A DNA stretch of 32,868 nt from Anaerotruncus sp. G3(2012) (GTDB taxonomy: Bacteria; Bacillota; Clostridia; Oscillospirales; Ruminococcaceae), in the NCBI RefSeq assembly GCF_000403395.2, contig NZ_KE159679.1, positions 60,385 to 93,252 on the forward strand. Reading direction: 5' to 3'. The notes below the pieces were generated by a model. The model searched no databases, was not told the DNA's origin, and saw nothing but the letters and a program-made list of their open reading frames with translations. Below are positions 13,190-22,492 of this stretch, in pieces. Position 1 is the stretch's first letter, and each line of letters opens with the position of its first letter. The position numbers were made by a program, and so were the translations under genes.

Positions 13190-15698
13190 GCAAATCCTCC
13201 TGTGCTGTTGCGGGGCCTTCCTCGTCAGGCGGATCATACGGAGCGGGCAGGTCCCAAAGGTCGGACAGGCTCGGACCATCAAGATCGTCCGAAACGTCCG
13301 GAATATCCTCCGGCTGCGGGTCGTCCCAACCGGCCCAGCCCAGACCCGGTTCGGGGTCCCAGCCGGAAGGTTCCGGCGGCTCCGGCTGTCCGCCAAACCT
13401 ACGCCAGGCCAGCAGATAGGCCGCGAGCAGAACCAATCCTGCCGCGCTGACTGCCAGCCCCGGGAACAGGCCGGGGGTGGTGTAGGTGAACCGGATGGTA
13501 TTGTCGCCCGCAGGGGCACGCACCGCCATAAAGCCGATCGAGGCTTTTACCACCTCGGCGGGCTGACCGTTGACGGTAGCCGACCAGCCTTTATCGTATG
13601 GTACCGAGAAAAAGACCAGGTTCTCCCGCGTCAGCTCGATCCGGGAGGTAAAGCCGCGGTTATCGATCTCGAACGAGTACCCCGCTGTATCGCGGCGATC
13701 CTCGCAGTCGTCGAAAAAGTCGGACTTGGAAAGATATTTGTAATCGTCCTCCTCCATATGGGTCAGCAGGTCCGCATTGGCCTCCGCCGCGTCCTCCTCC
13801 AGCACGAGCGCCCGCAGCAGGACCGCAGCGCGGTCGTCCTCGTTGAGTGCCTCCAGCTCGGATCGGGTGATATAATGGTCATAGGTGAAGCCCATCGGCA
13901 GGAAATTCTCGTTTTCGTAGATGTTGTATCCAAGCTGGGTGTCATAAAGTTCCCATCCGGGCATCAGGTCCTGCTGCTCCTCGTCCTCCGCGACAAACAG
14001 CCATCGGACGGACAGGAGCGGCCGCAGCTCGTAGAACTTCACCTCCGGCTTGGAGGAAACATCCCGCTTGACCCCGACAGTCGGATAAAAATCCATCGTC
14101 GAAACCGGGATGATCGAGTGGAACGCCTGAATGTTGGGCAGATGCCAGTACATGCCAAGATTATCCATCCCGTCGTAGATATCCGCCCGGGCAAACCCAT
14201 CGTCCGGCAGGTCGAGCTGGTAACGCCCGTCGAGCGCGGTATCCCGTATGAAGTTGGTGTCATCCGAATGGCATTTGCCCATCCCGATAAAGGTGACCGA
14301 ATAGACCACAATCACCAGACAGAGCGCCCGGACCAGCATCCGGCTGCGCCGGACAAAGTCGGCCCGATACCGGCGCAGCACCAGATAAAGCCCCACCAGC
14401 CCGAGCAGGGCGATTGCGGCAGTCGCGGCGAACCGCTCCGGGTATTTGGGAAGGCTGAACTTGACCGTCTCATCCGACTGGATGGTAGGCGTCAGGCCAA
14501 GAATCGCGGTGACCAGCGCAGTATAGAGCACCGTGACATTGAACCCGAACCGCAGGTCAACCGACCGGTCCTCAAAGGCGCGGGCGGTCACAGCCGACAT
14601 CAGCAAAAGCGGCATGTAATACCACCGCGCGTAGTACGAGTTGTTGAACAGGATGAACGCGCTGTTGAGCACCGGCACCAGCGCGAAGAGGAACGAAACC
14701 AACAGGATCCGGCAGAGCCAGTCCCGCTTGGATTTGAGATAGGCGATCACACCGGTCATGCTGAAGAACGGCAGCCACGCCGAAAGGGACGCCCATTTTG
14801 CCCCGCGGTCGGGGAAAAGGTTCGGGCGGCTCGGCAGGTCGGGCGGGAAAAAAGCGCTGCTCACGATCGCGGGGTAGAGCTGGTTGTGCCAGTAGAGCCA
14901 GAGGTTCCAGCCGTTGAGCAGCTCACCCGCACCGGTGCGGGGGTTGCCCAGAATCGCCAGCACCGAGGGCAGAAACAGGCACATCGCAAGCAGCATCCCA
15001 AGCACCGCCTCGAAGCCGGTCCAGAGGAACTTTTTCAGAGACATCCGCCAGCCGGGGCAGGTCGAACGGACCGCAAAATAGAGCAGGACAAAGACCACTT
15101 CCCCGATAAAGAACCAATAGTTGACAAACGCGTTGACCGCGACCGCCAGCGCAAAAACGCCCCTGCGGTCGTTGGACACCAGTTCTTCCAGGCCGGCCAG
15201 CAGAAGCGGGAAGAAGATGATCGCCTCGTGGAAGTGGTTGAAGAAGATGTTATAGACCGCATACCCCGAAAAGGCATAGAGCAGCGCACCGATCACAGCG
15301 GATTCGCTGTTTTTGACGAACCGTTTCAGATAGAGGCACCCAGATGCGGCGGCACAGGCGTGCTTGAGGATCAGGAGCGGCGCCATCAGGTGCGGCACAA
15401 ATTCATTCGGGAACGGGAGGGTCAGCCAGAAGAACGGGCTGCCGATCAGATAGAAACTGTAGGACCCGATAAAGTTTGCGCCAAGATCGGTATACCAGTT
15501 CCAGAAGAGGCTGCCCGACCGGACCGCCTCGTGTGCGAGCTTGTAAAAGGGGATCTGCTGGACATTGAAATCCCCGTAAAAAAAGAAATACCCCTTATCC
15601 CAGATCATAATGGGAATAAAGATAGCAGCAGCGGTCGCCAGTGCGATCCAAAATGCCTTGAGGCAGCTTCTGTCCTTTGCAGCCGGTTGAGCGTACAT
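13179..15698 (-). CDS. YfhO family membrane glycosyltransferase (839 aa)
   Basis: This is a large GT-C-type membrane protein with many hydrophobic helices in residues 15-490, an extracytoplasmic domain, and a last helix near 748-770. The N-terminal loop DKGYFFFYGDFNVQQIPFY, with Asp43, is the expected catalytic region of the family. B. subtilis YfhO is reported to transfer a sugar from undecaprenyl phosphate to lipoteichoic acid outside the cell. Here it overlaps a CsbB-like gene, supporting the same job. Unusually, about 69 residues follow the last helix, very rich in Pro, Asp, Glu and Trp (771-839). No GtcA-type flippase gene is adjacent. Confidence 0.92.
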   Translation of the reverse strand: MYAQPAAKDRSCLKAFWIALATAAAIFIPIMIWDKGYFFFYGDFNVQQIPFYKLAHEAVRSGSLFWNWYTDLGANFIGSYSFYLIGSPFFWLTLPFPNEFVPHLMAPLLILKHACAAASGCLYLKRFVKNSESAVIGALLYAFSGYAVYNIFFNHFHEAIIFFPLLLAGLEELVSNDRRGVFALAVAVNAFVNYWFFIGEVVFVLLYFAVRSTCPGWRMSLKKFLWTGFEAVLGMLLAMCLFLPSVLAILGNPRTGAGELLNGWNLWLYWHNQLYPAIVSSAFFPPDLPSRPNLFPDRGAKWASLSAWLPFFSMTGVIAYLKSKRDWLCRILLVSFLFALVPVLNSAFILFNNSYYARWYYMPLLLMSAVTARAFEDRSVDLRFGFNVTVLYTALVTAILGLTPTIQSDETVKFSLPKYPERFAATAAIALLGLVGLYLVLRRYRADFVRRSRMLVRALCLVIVVYSVTFIGMGKCHSDDTNFIRDTALDGRYQLDLPDDGFARADIYDGMDNLGMYWHLPNIQAFHSIIPVSTMDFYPTVGVKRDVSSKPEVKFYELRPLLSVRWLFVAEDEEQQDLMPGWELYDTQLGYNIYENENFLPMGFTYDHYITRSELEALNEDDRAAVLLRALVLEEDAAEANADLLTHMEEDDYKYLSKSDFFDDCEDRRDTAGYSFEIDNRGFTSRIELTRENLVFFSVPYDKGWSATVNGQPAEVVKASIGFMAVRAPAGDNTIRFTYTTPGLFPGLAVSAAGLVLLAAYLLAWRRFGGQPEPPEPSGWDPEPGLGWAGWDDPQPEDIPDVSDDLDGPSLSDLWDLPAPYDPPDEEGPATAQEDLHEL

Positions 15699-15790
15699 AA
15701 TAAACCTCCGAAGTTGATAGAGTCAAAGTGCTTCAAATAACAGGGAACCTGATGCTTTTGAGGTTCTTCGATTGTGATACATATGGTTAA

Positions 15791-15820
15791 AGTATACCAC
15801 AATCCGCATCATTTAACAGT
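15791..15820 (-). promoter_or_regulatory. Probable yfhO-operon promoter (extended -10)
   Basis: On the minus strand, TGGTATACT gives an extended -10 (TATACT at 15796-15791). The -35 region is poor. The leader is about 85 nt. Confidence 0.5.
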
Positions 15821-15825
15821 CCATC

Positions 15826-15854
15826 TTTTCATTAGGTGAAAATTCTGGTATAAT
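15826..15854 (+). promoter_or_regulatory. Probable promoter for the yfbR-like gene
   Basis: TTTTCA (15826-15831), 17 nt and TATAAT (15849-15854), with a TGG extended -10. It diverges from the yfhO-side promoter about 30 bp away. Confidence 0.65.
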
Positions 15855-15940
15855 TTATTACACCATGCGGCAACACTTCGGAAATTTTTTTATTTTTTTG
15901 TGCAGAATGCGCATTCCCTATCGGGAAAAGGAGGAAAACG

Positions 15941-16513
15941 ATGAAACGGTTCAGCTTTTTTGCAATGCTTTCCCGGATGAAATACATCCGGCGGTGGGGC
16001 CTGATGCGAAACGCACGCGAGGAAAACCTCAGCGAGCACTCGCTTGATACCGCTTATATTGCCCATGCGCTTGCACTGCTCTCGGATGTCGACCCGTCAC
16101 GGGCTGTATTCTGTGCGCTCTATCACGATTGCAGCGAGATTTTAACCGGGGATATGCCCACCCCGGTCAAATACTACAGCCCTCAGATCAAGGAAAGCTA
16201 CAAGGAGATCGAGCAGGCCGCTGCGGGGCGGCTGTTGTCAACCCTGCCGCCCGACTTACAGCAGGCTTACCGCCCACATTTTTTCGAGCAGGACCCGCAG
16301 GTTCTGTCGGTCGTCAAGGCGGCGGACAAGCTCTCCGCACTCATCAAATGCATCGAAGAAATCCGGATGGGCAACAACGATTTTCAGAATGCGAAACAGG
16401 CACAGCTTGAGGCGCTGCATCAGATGAACCTGCCAGCGGTCGATTTCTTCCTGGAAAACTGCCTCCCTGCATATGAGCTGACGCTGGACGAACTTAATCT
16501 TGGAAATCTTTAG
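15941..16513 (+). CDS. yfbR: HD-domain 5'-deoxynucleotidase, YfbR-like (190 aa)
   Basis: This is a metal-dependent HD phosphohydrolase expected to dephosphorylate deoxynucleoside 5'-monophosphates in the cytoplasm. The N-terminus (FFAMLSRMKYIRRWGLMRN) closely follows E. coli YfbR as I recall it. The metal ligands are His in SEHSLD, His-Asp in ALYHDCSE and a late Asp in KAADKLSA. GGEMPTP-like GDMPTPVKYY is also characteristic. AGGAGG precedes the ATG. It is monocistronic, followed by a 219-bp AT-rich gap. Confidence 0.9.
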   Translation: MKRFSFFAMLSRMKYIRRWGLMRNAREENLSEHSLDTAYIAHALALLSDVDPSRAVFCALYHDCSEILTGDMPTPVKYYSPQIKESYKEIEQAAAGRLLSTLPPDLQQAYRPHFFEQDPQVLSVVKAADKLSALIKCIEEIRMGNNDFQNAKQAQLEALHQMNLPAVDFFLENCLPAYELTLDELNLGNL

Positions 16514-16659
16514 AGAAAACCGATGGAAAACAACAGAAATACCCCTCTTTTGTTTGTGTATTTTTAAGAAATCTGACGAAAAAACACCTCGCTTTTTCTT
16601 TAATGTCACAAAAAGTGATGGATAAAGCAAAAAAAGATAAAAAAACATCTTTCTTTTCT

Positions 16660-16677
16660 GGACGCATATGCTATAAT
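16660..16677 (+). promoter_or_regulatory. Extended -10 promoter for the DUF805 gene
   Basis: TGCTATAAT (16669-16677) is an extended -10 element about 55 bp before the ATG at 16733. No good -35 box is visible. The surrounding 16514-16732 gap is markedly AT-rich and holds no other feature I can support. Confidence 0.55.
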
Positions 16678-16732
16678 ATGCACATAAGCAAAACATTTCT
16701 GTTGTTTCGCTTCATTTTAAGGAGGGTGTTTT

Positions 16733-17083
16733 ATGGAGTTTTTGCAGCCGTACATCAACATTTGGAAAAACTTTGCGAAGTTTGATGGGCGTACCGGTGT
16801 CCGCGGGTTCTGGATGGCTTTCGTCGTCAACATGATCGTCGGGCTCCTGTTCGGGTTTCTGACACAGATTTCAGGGATCTTTGGGATTCTCAGCAGTGCC
16901 TATTCCCTCGCGGTGCTGGTCCCGTGGTGGGCGCTGATGTTCCGCCGCCTGCATGACATCGGCAAACCCGGTGGGTGGGCGTTCCTCAGCCTGACCTGTA
17001 TTGGCGTAATCCCGCTGATTATCTGGTTCGTCCGCGCGGGCGATCCCGAGGAAAACCTCTATGGACCTGTTCCGGAGGAATAA
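16733..17083 (+). CDS. DUF805 family membrane protein (116 aa)
   Basis: This is a small integral membrane protein with three to four helices. It has the DUF805 layout: aromatic N-terminus (YINIWKNFAKFDGRTGVRGFW), two helices, then the signature FRRLHDIGKPGGW and a final helix ending before GDPEENLYGP. The molecular function of the family is not established. AAGGAGGG precedes the ATG. It is followed by a strong terminator and looks monocistronic. Confidence 0.92.
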   Translation: MEFLQPYINIWKNFAKFDGRTGVRGFWMAFVVNMIVGLLFGFLTQISGIFGILSSAYSLAVLVPWWALMFRRLHDIGKPGGWAFLSLTCIGVIPLIIWFVRAGDPEENLYGPVPEE

Positions 17084-17097
17084 ATTGACATTCTGAG

Positions 17098-17135
17098 AAG
17101 AAACGCTGCACAGCGGATGCTGTGCGGCGTTTCTT
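17098..17135. terminator. Bidirectional terminator between convergent genes
   Basis: A 17-bp stem with one G-T pair (17098-17114 with 17119-17135) and a GGAT loop. It separates the DUF805 gene (+) from the PIG-V-like gene (-). Confidence 0.88.
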
Positions 17136-17141
17136 TACGCT

Positions 17142-18329
17142 TTATGTCAGGAACCCCCATGTCGAAAACCATCCATAGGTCAGCCATAGCTCAATCACAC
17201 CCAGCACTGCCAGAAGGCAACCTTTAAAATATCTTTTTTGTCCGCTCAAACCATCCGCCAGCGCCAGATAACAAACGAAGCCTCCCGCTATATATCTGGG
17301 GATCGACGCAATCCCTGTCGAAAGCGGGACCACCAGAAAGATGCACCCCAGGACAAACTCCGTATAATGCTTTTGGACGAACAGCCAGCCCAACAGGCAG
17401 GCGCCAATGACGATGAAAAGCAGGAAATAAGCCTCCTGATTGACCGCCCCTCTGGAGGCGGCGCCCAGCGTGCGGAGGACGATCTCAGCGGGATTTGTAA
17501 TCTCCCTTCCCCAAGCCCGCTGCACATGCGCAAATGCCATCGGATCCCCCACAAGAAAATACAGATGGAGCATATAGAGGAATAATCCCAGCGGGCACAT
17601 GCAGGTCCCCAAAATCAACTTATGGTCATTGAGGGTTTTTTTGACATATTCCCAGAGCAGCTTGGGGTTCAGTTCTCCCATTCTGTCCTTGAAAAAACGA
17701 TGCAGCGAATGGGTCAATATCGCAAAAACAAACAGCACCCCTGTATTACGTGAAGCGCTCAAAAAGATGCCGCAGACCCCCAGCTTGATATACTGTTCCT
17801 GTTCCAGAAAATAAAAACACAGGCATAAACATAAAAGATAGATTGACTCTGTATACAAAGAGGAGTAGTAAAAGCTATACGGACCAAAACACATGATAAA
17901 CAGCCAACAGAAAGCAGCTTTCCCTCCATTTTGCGGCCTTGTCAGCAGGATATATCTGCTTCCTGCAAAAAGAGCGATTCCGAATATTGCTGTATTGGCC
18001 AAAAAGCCCAGTATCTCAAGCCCCATGGACGGTAGCACCTTTCTCAGAAACACCATATACGCCGGCATCAATGGGAAAAACGCCCAGTTTGCCGCTCCAT
18101 TTTGCCCTTCCAGCTTGATTCCGTTAAAGTCAGAATAGCCTGACTCTATAATGGATTTGTACCATCCTGCATCCCACCTGAAAAAAGCATGTGCAAAGCT
18201 GCCCTGATCACCTGAAATATGGCTCCATAACAGGTAAACCAGCCACATTATAACCCGGGATATGACCAGCATAACCCCGATTGCCGCGCACAGGCGGTAT
18301 GTATCTTTTTCTTTTGCTCCGAACTTCAT
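17142..18329 (-). CDS. PIG-V-like membrane mannosyltransferase (395 aa)
   Basis: This is a polytopic GT-C-fold glycosyltransferase resembling the PIG-V/GPI mannosyltransferase II family. The first outer loop carries FFRWDAGWYKSI, with Asp53 as the probable catalytic residue, followed by NWAFFPLMPAY, both PIG-V hallmarks. About ten hydrophobic helices follow. Such enzymes use polyprenyl-phosphate sugars to modify extracytoplasmic acceptors. The ATG at 18329 overlaps the preceding gene's stop (ATGA) and has GGAGGAG upstream, so I prefer it over an in-frame start 9 codons earlier. Acceptor and sugar donor are unknown. Confidence 0.85.
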   Translation of the reverse strand: MKFGAKEKDTYRLCAAIGVMLVISRVIMWLVYLLWSHISGDQGSFAHAFFRWDAGWYKSIIESGYSDFNGIKLEGQNGAANWAFFPLMPAYMVFLRKVLPSMGLEILGFLANTAIFGIALFAGSRYILLTRPQNGGKAAFCWLFIMCFGPYSFYYSSLYTESIYLLCLCLCFYFLEQEQYIKLGVCGIFLSASRNTGVLFVFAILTHSLHRFFKDRMGELNPKLLWEYVKKTLNDHKLILGTCMCPLGLFLYMLHLYFLVGDPMAFAHVQRAWGREITNPAEIVLRTLGAASRGAVNQEAYFLLFIVIGACLLGWLFVQKHYTEFVLGCIFLVVPLSTGIASIPRYIAGGFVCYLALADGLSGQKRYFKGCLLAVLGVIELWLTYGWFSTWGFLT

Positions 18330-18910
18330 TTGTTCTCCTCCTGCCCCCTCTGGCACAGACGCGCCTGCCTGACTTTCACTCCCATGTTTCTGGGATCATT
18401 TTCTGTCGGAGACGGATTCTGTATGCCCAGCTCTATCATTAAATCTCCGGAATCCGGAATCAACCCCTTTTCCAGCAAAAAATGGTGAATCCCAACTTCG
18501 CGGACCTCTCCGATGGCCTCTCCATTCGCAATCACCCGCGCGGACGCCTCCGGTCTCAAAGCGAGAACATCCACCTCGAAAACCAAATCCTCTGTATTGG
18601 GTATCCCGGAAAAATATAAGGTCGCGGTGGTTCCGATTGTCCATGTCGCGTCTTTTTCAGCCCCGCTCCAGCCAATCCCCTTCCTTTGGGTTGGGTTCCC
18701 CGATTCCGAAAAAAAGTCTACGGGTTCTCCCAGCGTATAGCGAAGCCCTCCTACTCCAATCCATCTTTGTAATGTTTTTTCTATATAATACATTTTATAT
18801 TCTTTTTCTGTATCCGCGCACACCCCCAGGCACAATACCCCGATGTAAAAGATGCACAAAACGGCGCTGATGCAGTAGCAGATGATTTTTTGATACAGCC
18901 CTGTTCGCAT
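18326..18910 (-). CDS. Membrane-anchored extracytoplasmic protein, partner of PIG-V-like enzyme (194 aa)
   Basis: An N-terminal signal-anchor (about residues 9-32) is followed by an outside domain with a beta-sandwich look. It contains GIGWSGAEKDATWTIGT, ATLYFSGIPNTEDLVFEVDV, an NGEAIGEV turn and a C-terminal IELGIQNPSPTENDPRNMGVKV. In my recollection such GWS...E...W..G blocks occur as domains attached to membrane glycosyltransferases. Here the gene is separate but overlaps the PIG-V-like gene by 4 nt, so the two products probably work together. GGGGAG precedes the ATG. No named family assigned. Confidence 0.78.
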   Translation of the reverse strand: MRTGLYQKIICYCISAVLCIFYIGVLCLGVCADTEKEYKMYYIEKTLQRWIGVGGLRYTLGEPVDFFSESGNPTQRKGIGWSGAEKDATWTIGTTATLYFSGIPNTEDLVFEVDVLALRPEASARVIANGEAIGEVREVGIHHFLLEKGLIPDSGDLMIELGIQNPSPTENDPRNMGVKVRQARLCQRGQEENK

Positions 18911-18930
18911 GTTGCTCCCCTTTCAAGCTT

Positions 18931-19065
18931 TTTATGTTTCTGTAAACAGAAACATAAAACAAGGACGTCCTTGTTTTTCTATACAGCTGTCAAAAGCCCT
19001 GTTGGCTCTGACCGGCGGTCAGAGCCAATTTACCCGATTACTAAGGCAAAGACAGGCAAAACTTT
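18931..19065 (+). repeat. Hairpin cluster with dispersed-repeat copy R4
   Basis: Three inverted repeats follow in a row: TTTATGTTTCTG / CAGAAACATAAA (18931-18958), AACAAGGAC / GTCCTTGTT (18958-18975), and TTGGCTCTGACC / GGTCAGAGCCAA (19002-19028). The last is followed by TTTACCC and later GGCAAAACTTTTCATC. It matches module B of R6 (GCGGTCAGAGCCAATTCACCC) in sequence. The second hairpin has T-rich flanks and may terminate glnS or serve the other direction. Confidence 0.72.
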
Positions 19066-19068
19066 TCA

Positions 19069-20724
19069 TCAACCAGGCAATTTAAAGCTATCCTTGAGCG
19101 TGACAACCCGGTTAAAGGTATTTTCATGCCGGCTGTCCTTGCAGAAATAGCCCATCCGGACAAACTGGAACCGGTCGCCGGTTTTGGCATCGGCGAGGGA
19201 GGCTTCGAGCTTGCAGTGCTTCAGCGCGGTGAGGGAGTTCGGATTCAGATAGTCGAGGTAGTTGGTCCCCTCGGGCACTGCATTGACATCAACGAGCGAG
19301 AACAGATTCTCATAGAGCATGATGTCCGCGTCTACGGCGTGTGCCGCACTGACCCAGTGGATGGTTCCACGCACCTTGCGTCCATCTGCGGGGCTCCCGT
19401 TGCGGGTTTCAAGGTCGGCAGTGCAGCGCAGTTCGACGACATTGCCTTCTGCATCTTTCACGACCTCTTCGCATTTCACCAGGTAAGCGCCCATCAAACG
19501 GACCTCCCCGCCCGGTTTGAGCCGCTGGAACTTGGGCGGCGGAACCTCGGCAAAGTCGGATTTCTCGATGAACAGCTCGCGGGTGAATGCGACCTGGCGG
19601 GTACCTGCTTCAGGATCGACCGGGTTGTTGGAGACCTCGAAATACTCGGTTTCATCCGCCGGATAGTTGGTGATGGTGACCTTGAGCGGCTCTGTGACTG
19701 CCATACGGCGGGGGGCGCTGGCGTTCAGCTCCTCACGGATGCAGTATTCCAGCAGCTTGATATCCACCAGGCTGTTTGCCTTGGCGACGCCCGCGCGGCT
19801 GACAAACTCAAGAATCGAGGAAGGGGTATATCCGCGGCGGCGCAGGCCGCAGAGGGTCGGCATACGGGGATCATCCCAGCCATCGACACGGCCGGTCTCG
19901 ACCAACTCGCGCAGATACCGCTTGGACATAACTGTATTGGTGATGTTCAGGCGGGCGAACTCGCGCTGTTTGGGCTTCTTCTCGAAGTCGATGTTGTTGA
20001 CCACCCAGTCGTAGAGCGGGCGGTGGTTCTCAAACTCGATCGAACAGAGGGAATGGGTGATCCCCTCGATTGCATCCTGTATTGGATGGGCGTAATCATA
20101 CAATGGGTAGATACACCATTTGTCTCCCTGGCGGTGATGGTGTGCGCGGACAATCCGGTAGATGGCGGGGTCGCGCATATTGATGTTTGGGGAAGCCATG
20201 TCGATCTTGGCGCGGAGGGTCTTGCTGCCGTCGGGGAACTCTCCGTTTTTCATCCGCTGAAACAGGTCGAGGTTCTCCTCAATCGAGCGGTTGCGGTAGG
20301 GGGATTCTTTGCCGGGCTGGGTGAGGGTGCCGCGATACTCGCGCATCTCATCCGCGGTGAGATCGCAAACATAGGCTTTCCCATCCTGAATCAGCTTGAT
20401 GGCATATTCATAGCACTGGTCGAAATAATCGGAGCCATAGAAGATGCCGCCATCCGGGATGGCACCGAGCCAGCGCAGGTCCTCCTCGATCGACTCGACA
20501 TACTCGGTGTCCTCTTTCACCGGGTTGGTGTCATCGTAGCGGAGGTTGAAAAGCCCGCCGTATTTTTTCGCGGTGGAATAGTTGATGAAGATCGCCTTCG
20601 CACTCCCGATATGGAGATAGCCGTTGGGTTCGGGCGGAAACCGGGTATGGATACGGTCGGCGAACCCGTTGGCAATGTCCTGATCAATGATCTCTGTGAT
20701 AAAATTCGCGTTATATTCAGCCAT
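19069..20724 (-). CDS. glnS: Glutaminyl-tRNA synthetase
   Basis: This class I synthetase charges tRNA-Gln directly with glutamine. The 551 residues match bacterial GlnRS. The HIGH-type motif is at residues 31-45 ([14 protein letters not shown]) and the KMSKS-type motif is VMSKR. The middle contains [20 protein letters not shown], diagnostic of GlnRS, and the C-terminal beta-barrels ([27 protein letters not shown]) are intact. AGGAGT precedes the ATG. It lies 75 bp downstream of gltX on the same strand, across repeat fragment R7. Its presence suggests that this organism need not rely only on transamidation for Gln-tRNA. Confidence 0.96.
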   Translation of the reverse strand: MAEYNANFITEIIDQDIANGFADRIHTRFPPEPNGYLHIGSAKAIFINYSTAKKYGGLFNLRYDDTNPVKEDTEYVESIEEDLRWLGAIPDGGIFYGSDYFDQCYEYAIKLIQDGKAYVCDLTADEMREYRGTLTQPGKESPYRNRSIEENLDLFQRMKNGEFPDGSKTLRAKIDMASPNINMRDPAIYRIVRAHHHRQGDKWCIYPLYDYAHPIQDAIEGITHSLCSIEFENHRPLYDWVVNNIDFEKKPKQREFARLNITNTVMSKRYLRELVETGRVDGWDDPRMPTLCGLRRRGYTPSSILEFVSRAGVAKANSLVDIKLLEYCIREELNASAPRRMAVTEPLKVTITNYPADETEYFEVSNNPVDPEAGTRQVAFTRELFIEKSDFAEVPPPKFQRLKPGGEVRLMGAYLVKCEEVVKDAEGNVVELRCTADLETRNGSPADGRKVRGTIHWVSAAHAVDADIMLYENLFSLVDVNAVPEGTNYLDYLNPNSLTALKHCKLEASLADAKTGDRFQFVRMGYFCKDSRHENTFNRVVTLKDSFKLPG

Positions 20725-20741
20725 ACTGTTACACTCCTAAA

Positions 20742-20800
20742 AACAAAAGTTTTCGCCCGCCTTCTTCAAAAGGCAGCGGGGCCAGGGGCAGCGCCCCCGC
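20742..20800 (-). repeat. Partial dispersed repeat R7 (terminal part, reverse orientation)
   Basis: On the minus strand: GCGGGGGCGCTGCCCCTGG, CCCCGCTGCCTTTTGAAGAA, then GGGCGAAAACTTTTGTTTTT. This matches the G+C-rich body and end of R6 and R8. It fills the gltX-glnS gap, beginning at the gltX stop codon. Confidence 0.7.
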
Positions 20801-22443
20801 TAAGCGAGGGCCTTTTTCAGACGCTCGGCAACCTTCTCTTTCCCGAGAATCCCCATCACCTCATACATATCCGGCGAATTCTGACGCCCGGTGACCGCAA
20901 CCCGGATCACCATGCTCACATCCCCCACATTTCCGCGGAATGCTTCCGGGTTCTTTTTATAGTCCTTCATGTTGGAGGCATAGCCGACCTCGTCAGCCAG
21001 CGCCTTGATCCGCTCAAACCACTGTGTATTGTCGTCCGCCGGGTCGTACAGATCGAGGTACCGCGTCAGGATGGTCCTCCGGTCCTCCTCGGTCACATGC
21101 TCCGGATAGCAGTCATCCGGCTGGAACAGTTCGTCAAAGAAAAAGTCCATATACGGCTTCGCATCCGACCAGGTGGCCAGGTCCTTACGCGGCTTTTTGC
21201 CGCCCCGCCCGATCGCCAGGATCGACCTGGTATATGCCGGATCGCGGGTCAGCAGCTTGTGGAAATCCGGGTCGAACTGCTCTGCCCAACCGGTCAGATG
21301 GCTGTAAACCTGTTCCACGCTCATCCGCGAGATCACATTCTTGGAAACGTCATTCAGCTTGTCGATATCAAACAGCGAGCCGGACGCGCTCATCTTCTGG
21401 GTGGTAAACTTGAACTCGTTGAGGTCAGCGGTCGGGTTCGCGAGACGCCAGTCCTCGAAGTTGGAGTTGAGCAGCGTCATGATATATTCTTTCACCGCCG
21501 GCACGCAGTACCCGGCCTGCTTGTAGAAATCGAGCGCCAGTTCCGGGTCTTTCCGCTTGGACAGCTTGCGCTTGGACCCGCCGTCCATCTTCATCAGCTG
21601 GGAGGTGTGCACATATTTCGGCAGTTTCCAGCCCATCGCCTGGAACAGCTGTACATGGAACGGCAGCGTAGCCAGCCACTCCTCACCGCGCACCACGTGC
21701 GTCGTCTGCATCAGATGGTCGTCCACCACGTGCGCAAAATGGTAGGTCGGGATGCCGTCCGATTTCAGCAGCACCAGGTCCTGTTCGTTTTCGGGAAACT
21801 CGACTGTCCCTTTGACGAGGTCGTTGACCTTCCTCCGGTTTTCGGGGTTCCCCTCGCTGCGGAACCGCAGGACAAACCGCTCGCCCGCGTCGATCTTCTC
21901 CTTGATCTGCTCGAACGAGGCGTCCCGATAGACCGCATATTTCCCATAGTAACCGATATTCTCTTTGAGGGCGGTCTGCTTTTCGCGGATCGCATTCAGC
22001 TCCTCCTCCGAGCAGAAACAGGGATAGGCTTTGCCCTGCTGTACCAGCCATTTGGCGAACGTCTGGTAAATCTCCGCGCGCTGCCGCTGGTAGTAGGGGC
22101 CGTAAGCACCGGTTTCCCCGTCTGCGGTCGCGCCCTCGTCGAACCCCAGCTCGTACTCGTGGAACACCCGCACGATCGTCTGGACGCCGCCCTCGACCGA
22201 GCGTTTCAGGTCGGTGTCCTCGATCCGCAGGCAGAGTACGCCGCCGCTCTGGTGGGCCAGACGCTCGTCCACGATTGCGCTGAACAGATTGCCCAGATGC
22301 ATAAAGCCGGTCGGACTGGGCGCCATACGGGTGACCTTCGCCCCCTCGGGCAGATTGCGCGGCGGGTATTTCGCCTCAATCTCGGCGGGCGTGGTCTGGA
22401 TCTGCGGAAACAGCAGTTCCGCCAATGCGTTGTAATCCATCAT
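20800..22443 (-). CDS. gltX: Glutamyl-tRNA synthetase
   Basis: This class I synthetase charges tRNA-Glu. The HIGH-type motif is in RMAPSPTGFMHLGNLF (about residues 39-54) and the KMSKS-type motif is KLSKRKDP. The CFCSEEEL and LRIEDTDLKRS segments are typical. It is about 60 residues longer than many bacterial GltX (547 aa), with an N-terminal extension of about 35 residues before the Rossmann core. I chose the ATG at 22443 because AAAGGAGT lies just upstream; frames extending further up run through the structured element and are not supported. It heads gltX-glnS. Confidence 0.95.
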   Translation of the reverse strand: MMDYNALAELLFPQIQTTPAEIEAKYPPRNLPEGAKVTRMAPSPTGFMHLGNLFSAIVDERLAHQSGGVLCLRIEDTDLKRSVEGGVQTIVRVFHEYELGFDEGATADGETGAYGPYYQRQRAEIYQTFAKWLVQQGKAYPCFCSEEELNAIREKQTALKENIGYYGKYAVYRDASFEQIKEKIDAGERFVLRFRSEGNPENRRKVNDLVKGTVEFPENEQDLVLLKSDGIPTYHFAHVVDDHLMQTTHVVRGEEWLATLPFHVQLFQAMGWKLPKYVHTSQLMKMDGGSKRKLSKRKDPELALDFYKQAGYCVPAVKEYIMTLLNSNFEDWRLANPTADLNEFKFTTQKMSASGSLFDIDKLNDVSKNVISRMSVEQVYSHLTGWAEQFDPDFHKLLTRDPAYTRSILAIGRGGKKPRKDLATWSDAKPYMDFFFDELFQPDDCYPEHVTEEDRRTILTRYLDLYDPADDNTQWFERIKALADEVGYASNMKDYKKNPEAFRGNVGDVSMVIRVAVTGRQNSPDMYEVMGILGKEKVAERLKKALA

Positions 22444-22459
22444 ACAGGACTCCTTTATC

Positions 22460-22488
22460 TTGACAGTTTTCAACCGATTTGCTACAAT
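22460..22488 (+). promoter_or_regulatory. Strong promoter for the plus-strand structured RNA
   Basis: TTGACA (22460-22465), 17 nt and TACAAT (22483-22488) are close to the sigma-A consensus. The expected start near 22495 falls exactly at the first base of the closing stem. Confidence 0.75.
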
Positions 22489-22492
22489 AGAA

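Noticed and set aside
13176-15740. Very long open frame on the plus strand opposite yfhO
   Set aside because: Its protein is rich in Arg, Gln, Pro and His with no recognisable domain. The minus strand encodes a clear YfhO protein. It is a by-product of G+C-biased codon use.
18931-19028. CRISPR array or insertion-sequence ends
   Set aside because: The inverted repeats here are three different hairpins, not evenly spaced direct repeats, and there is no transposase or cas gene in the window.
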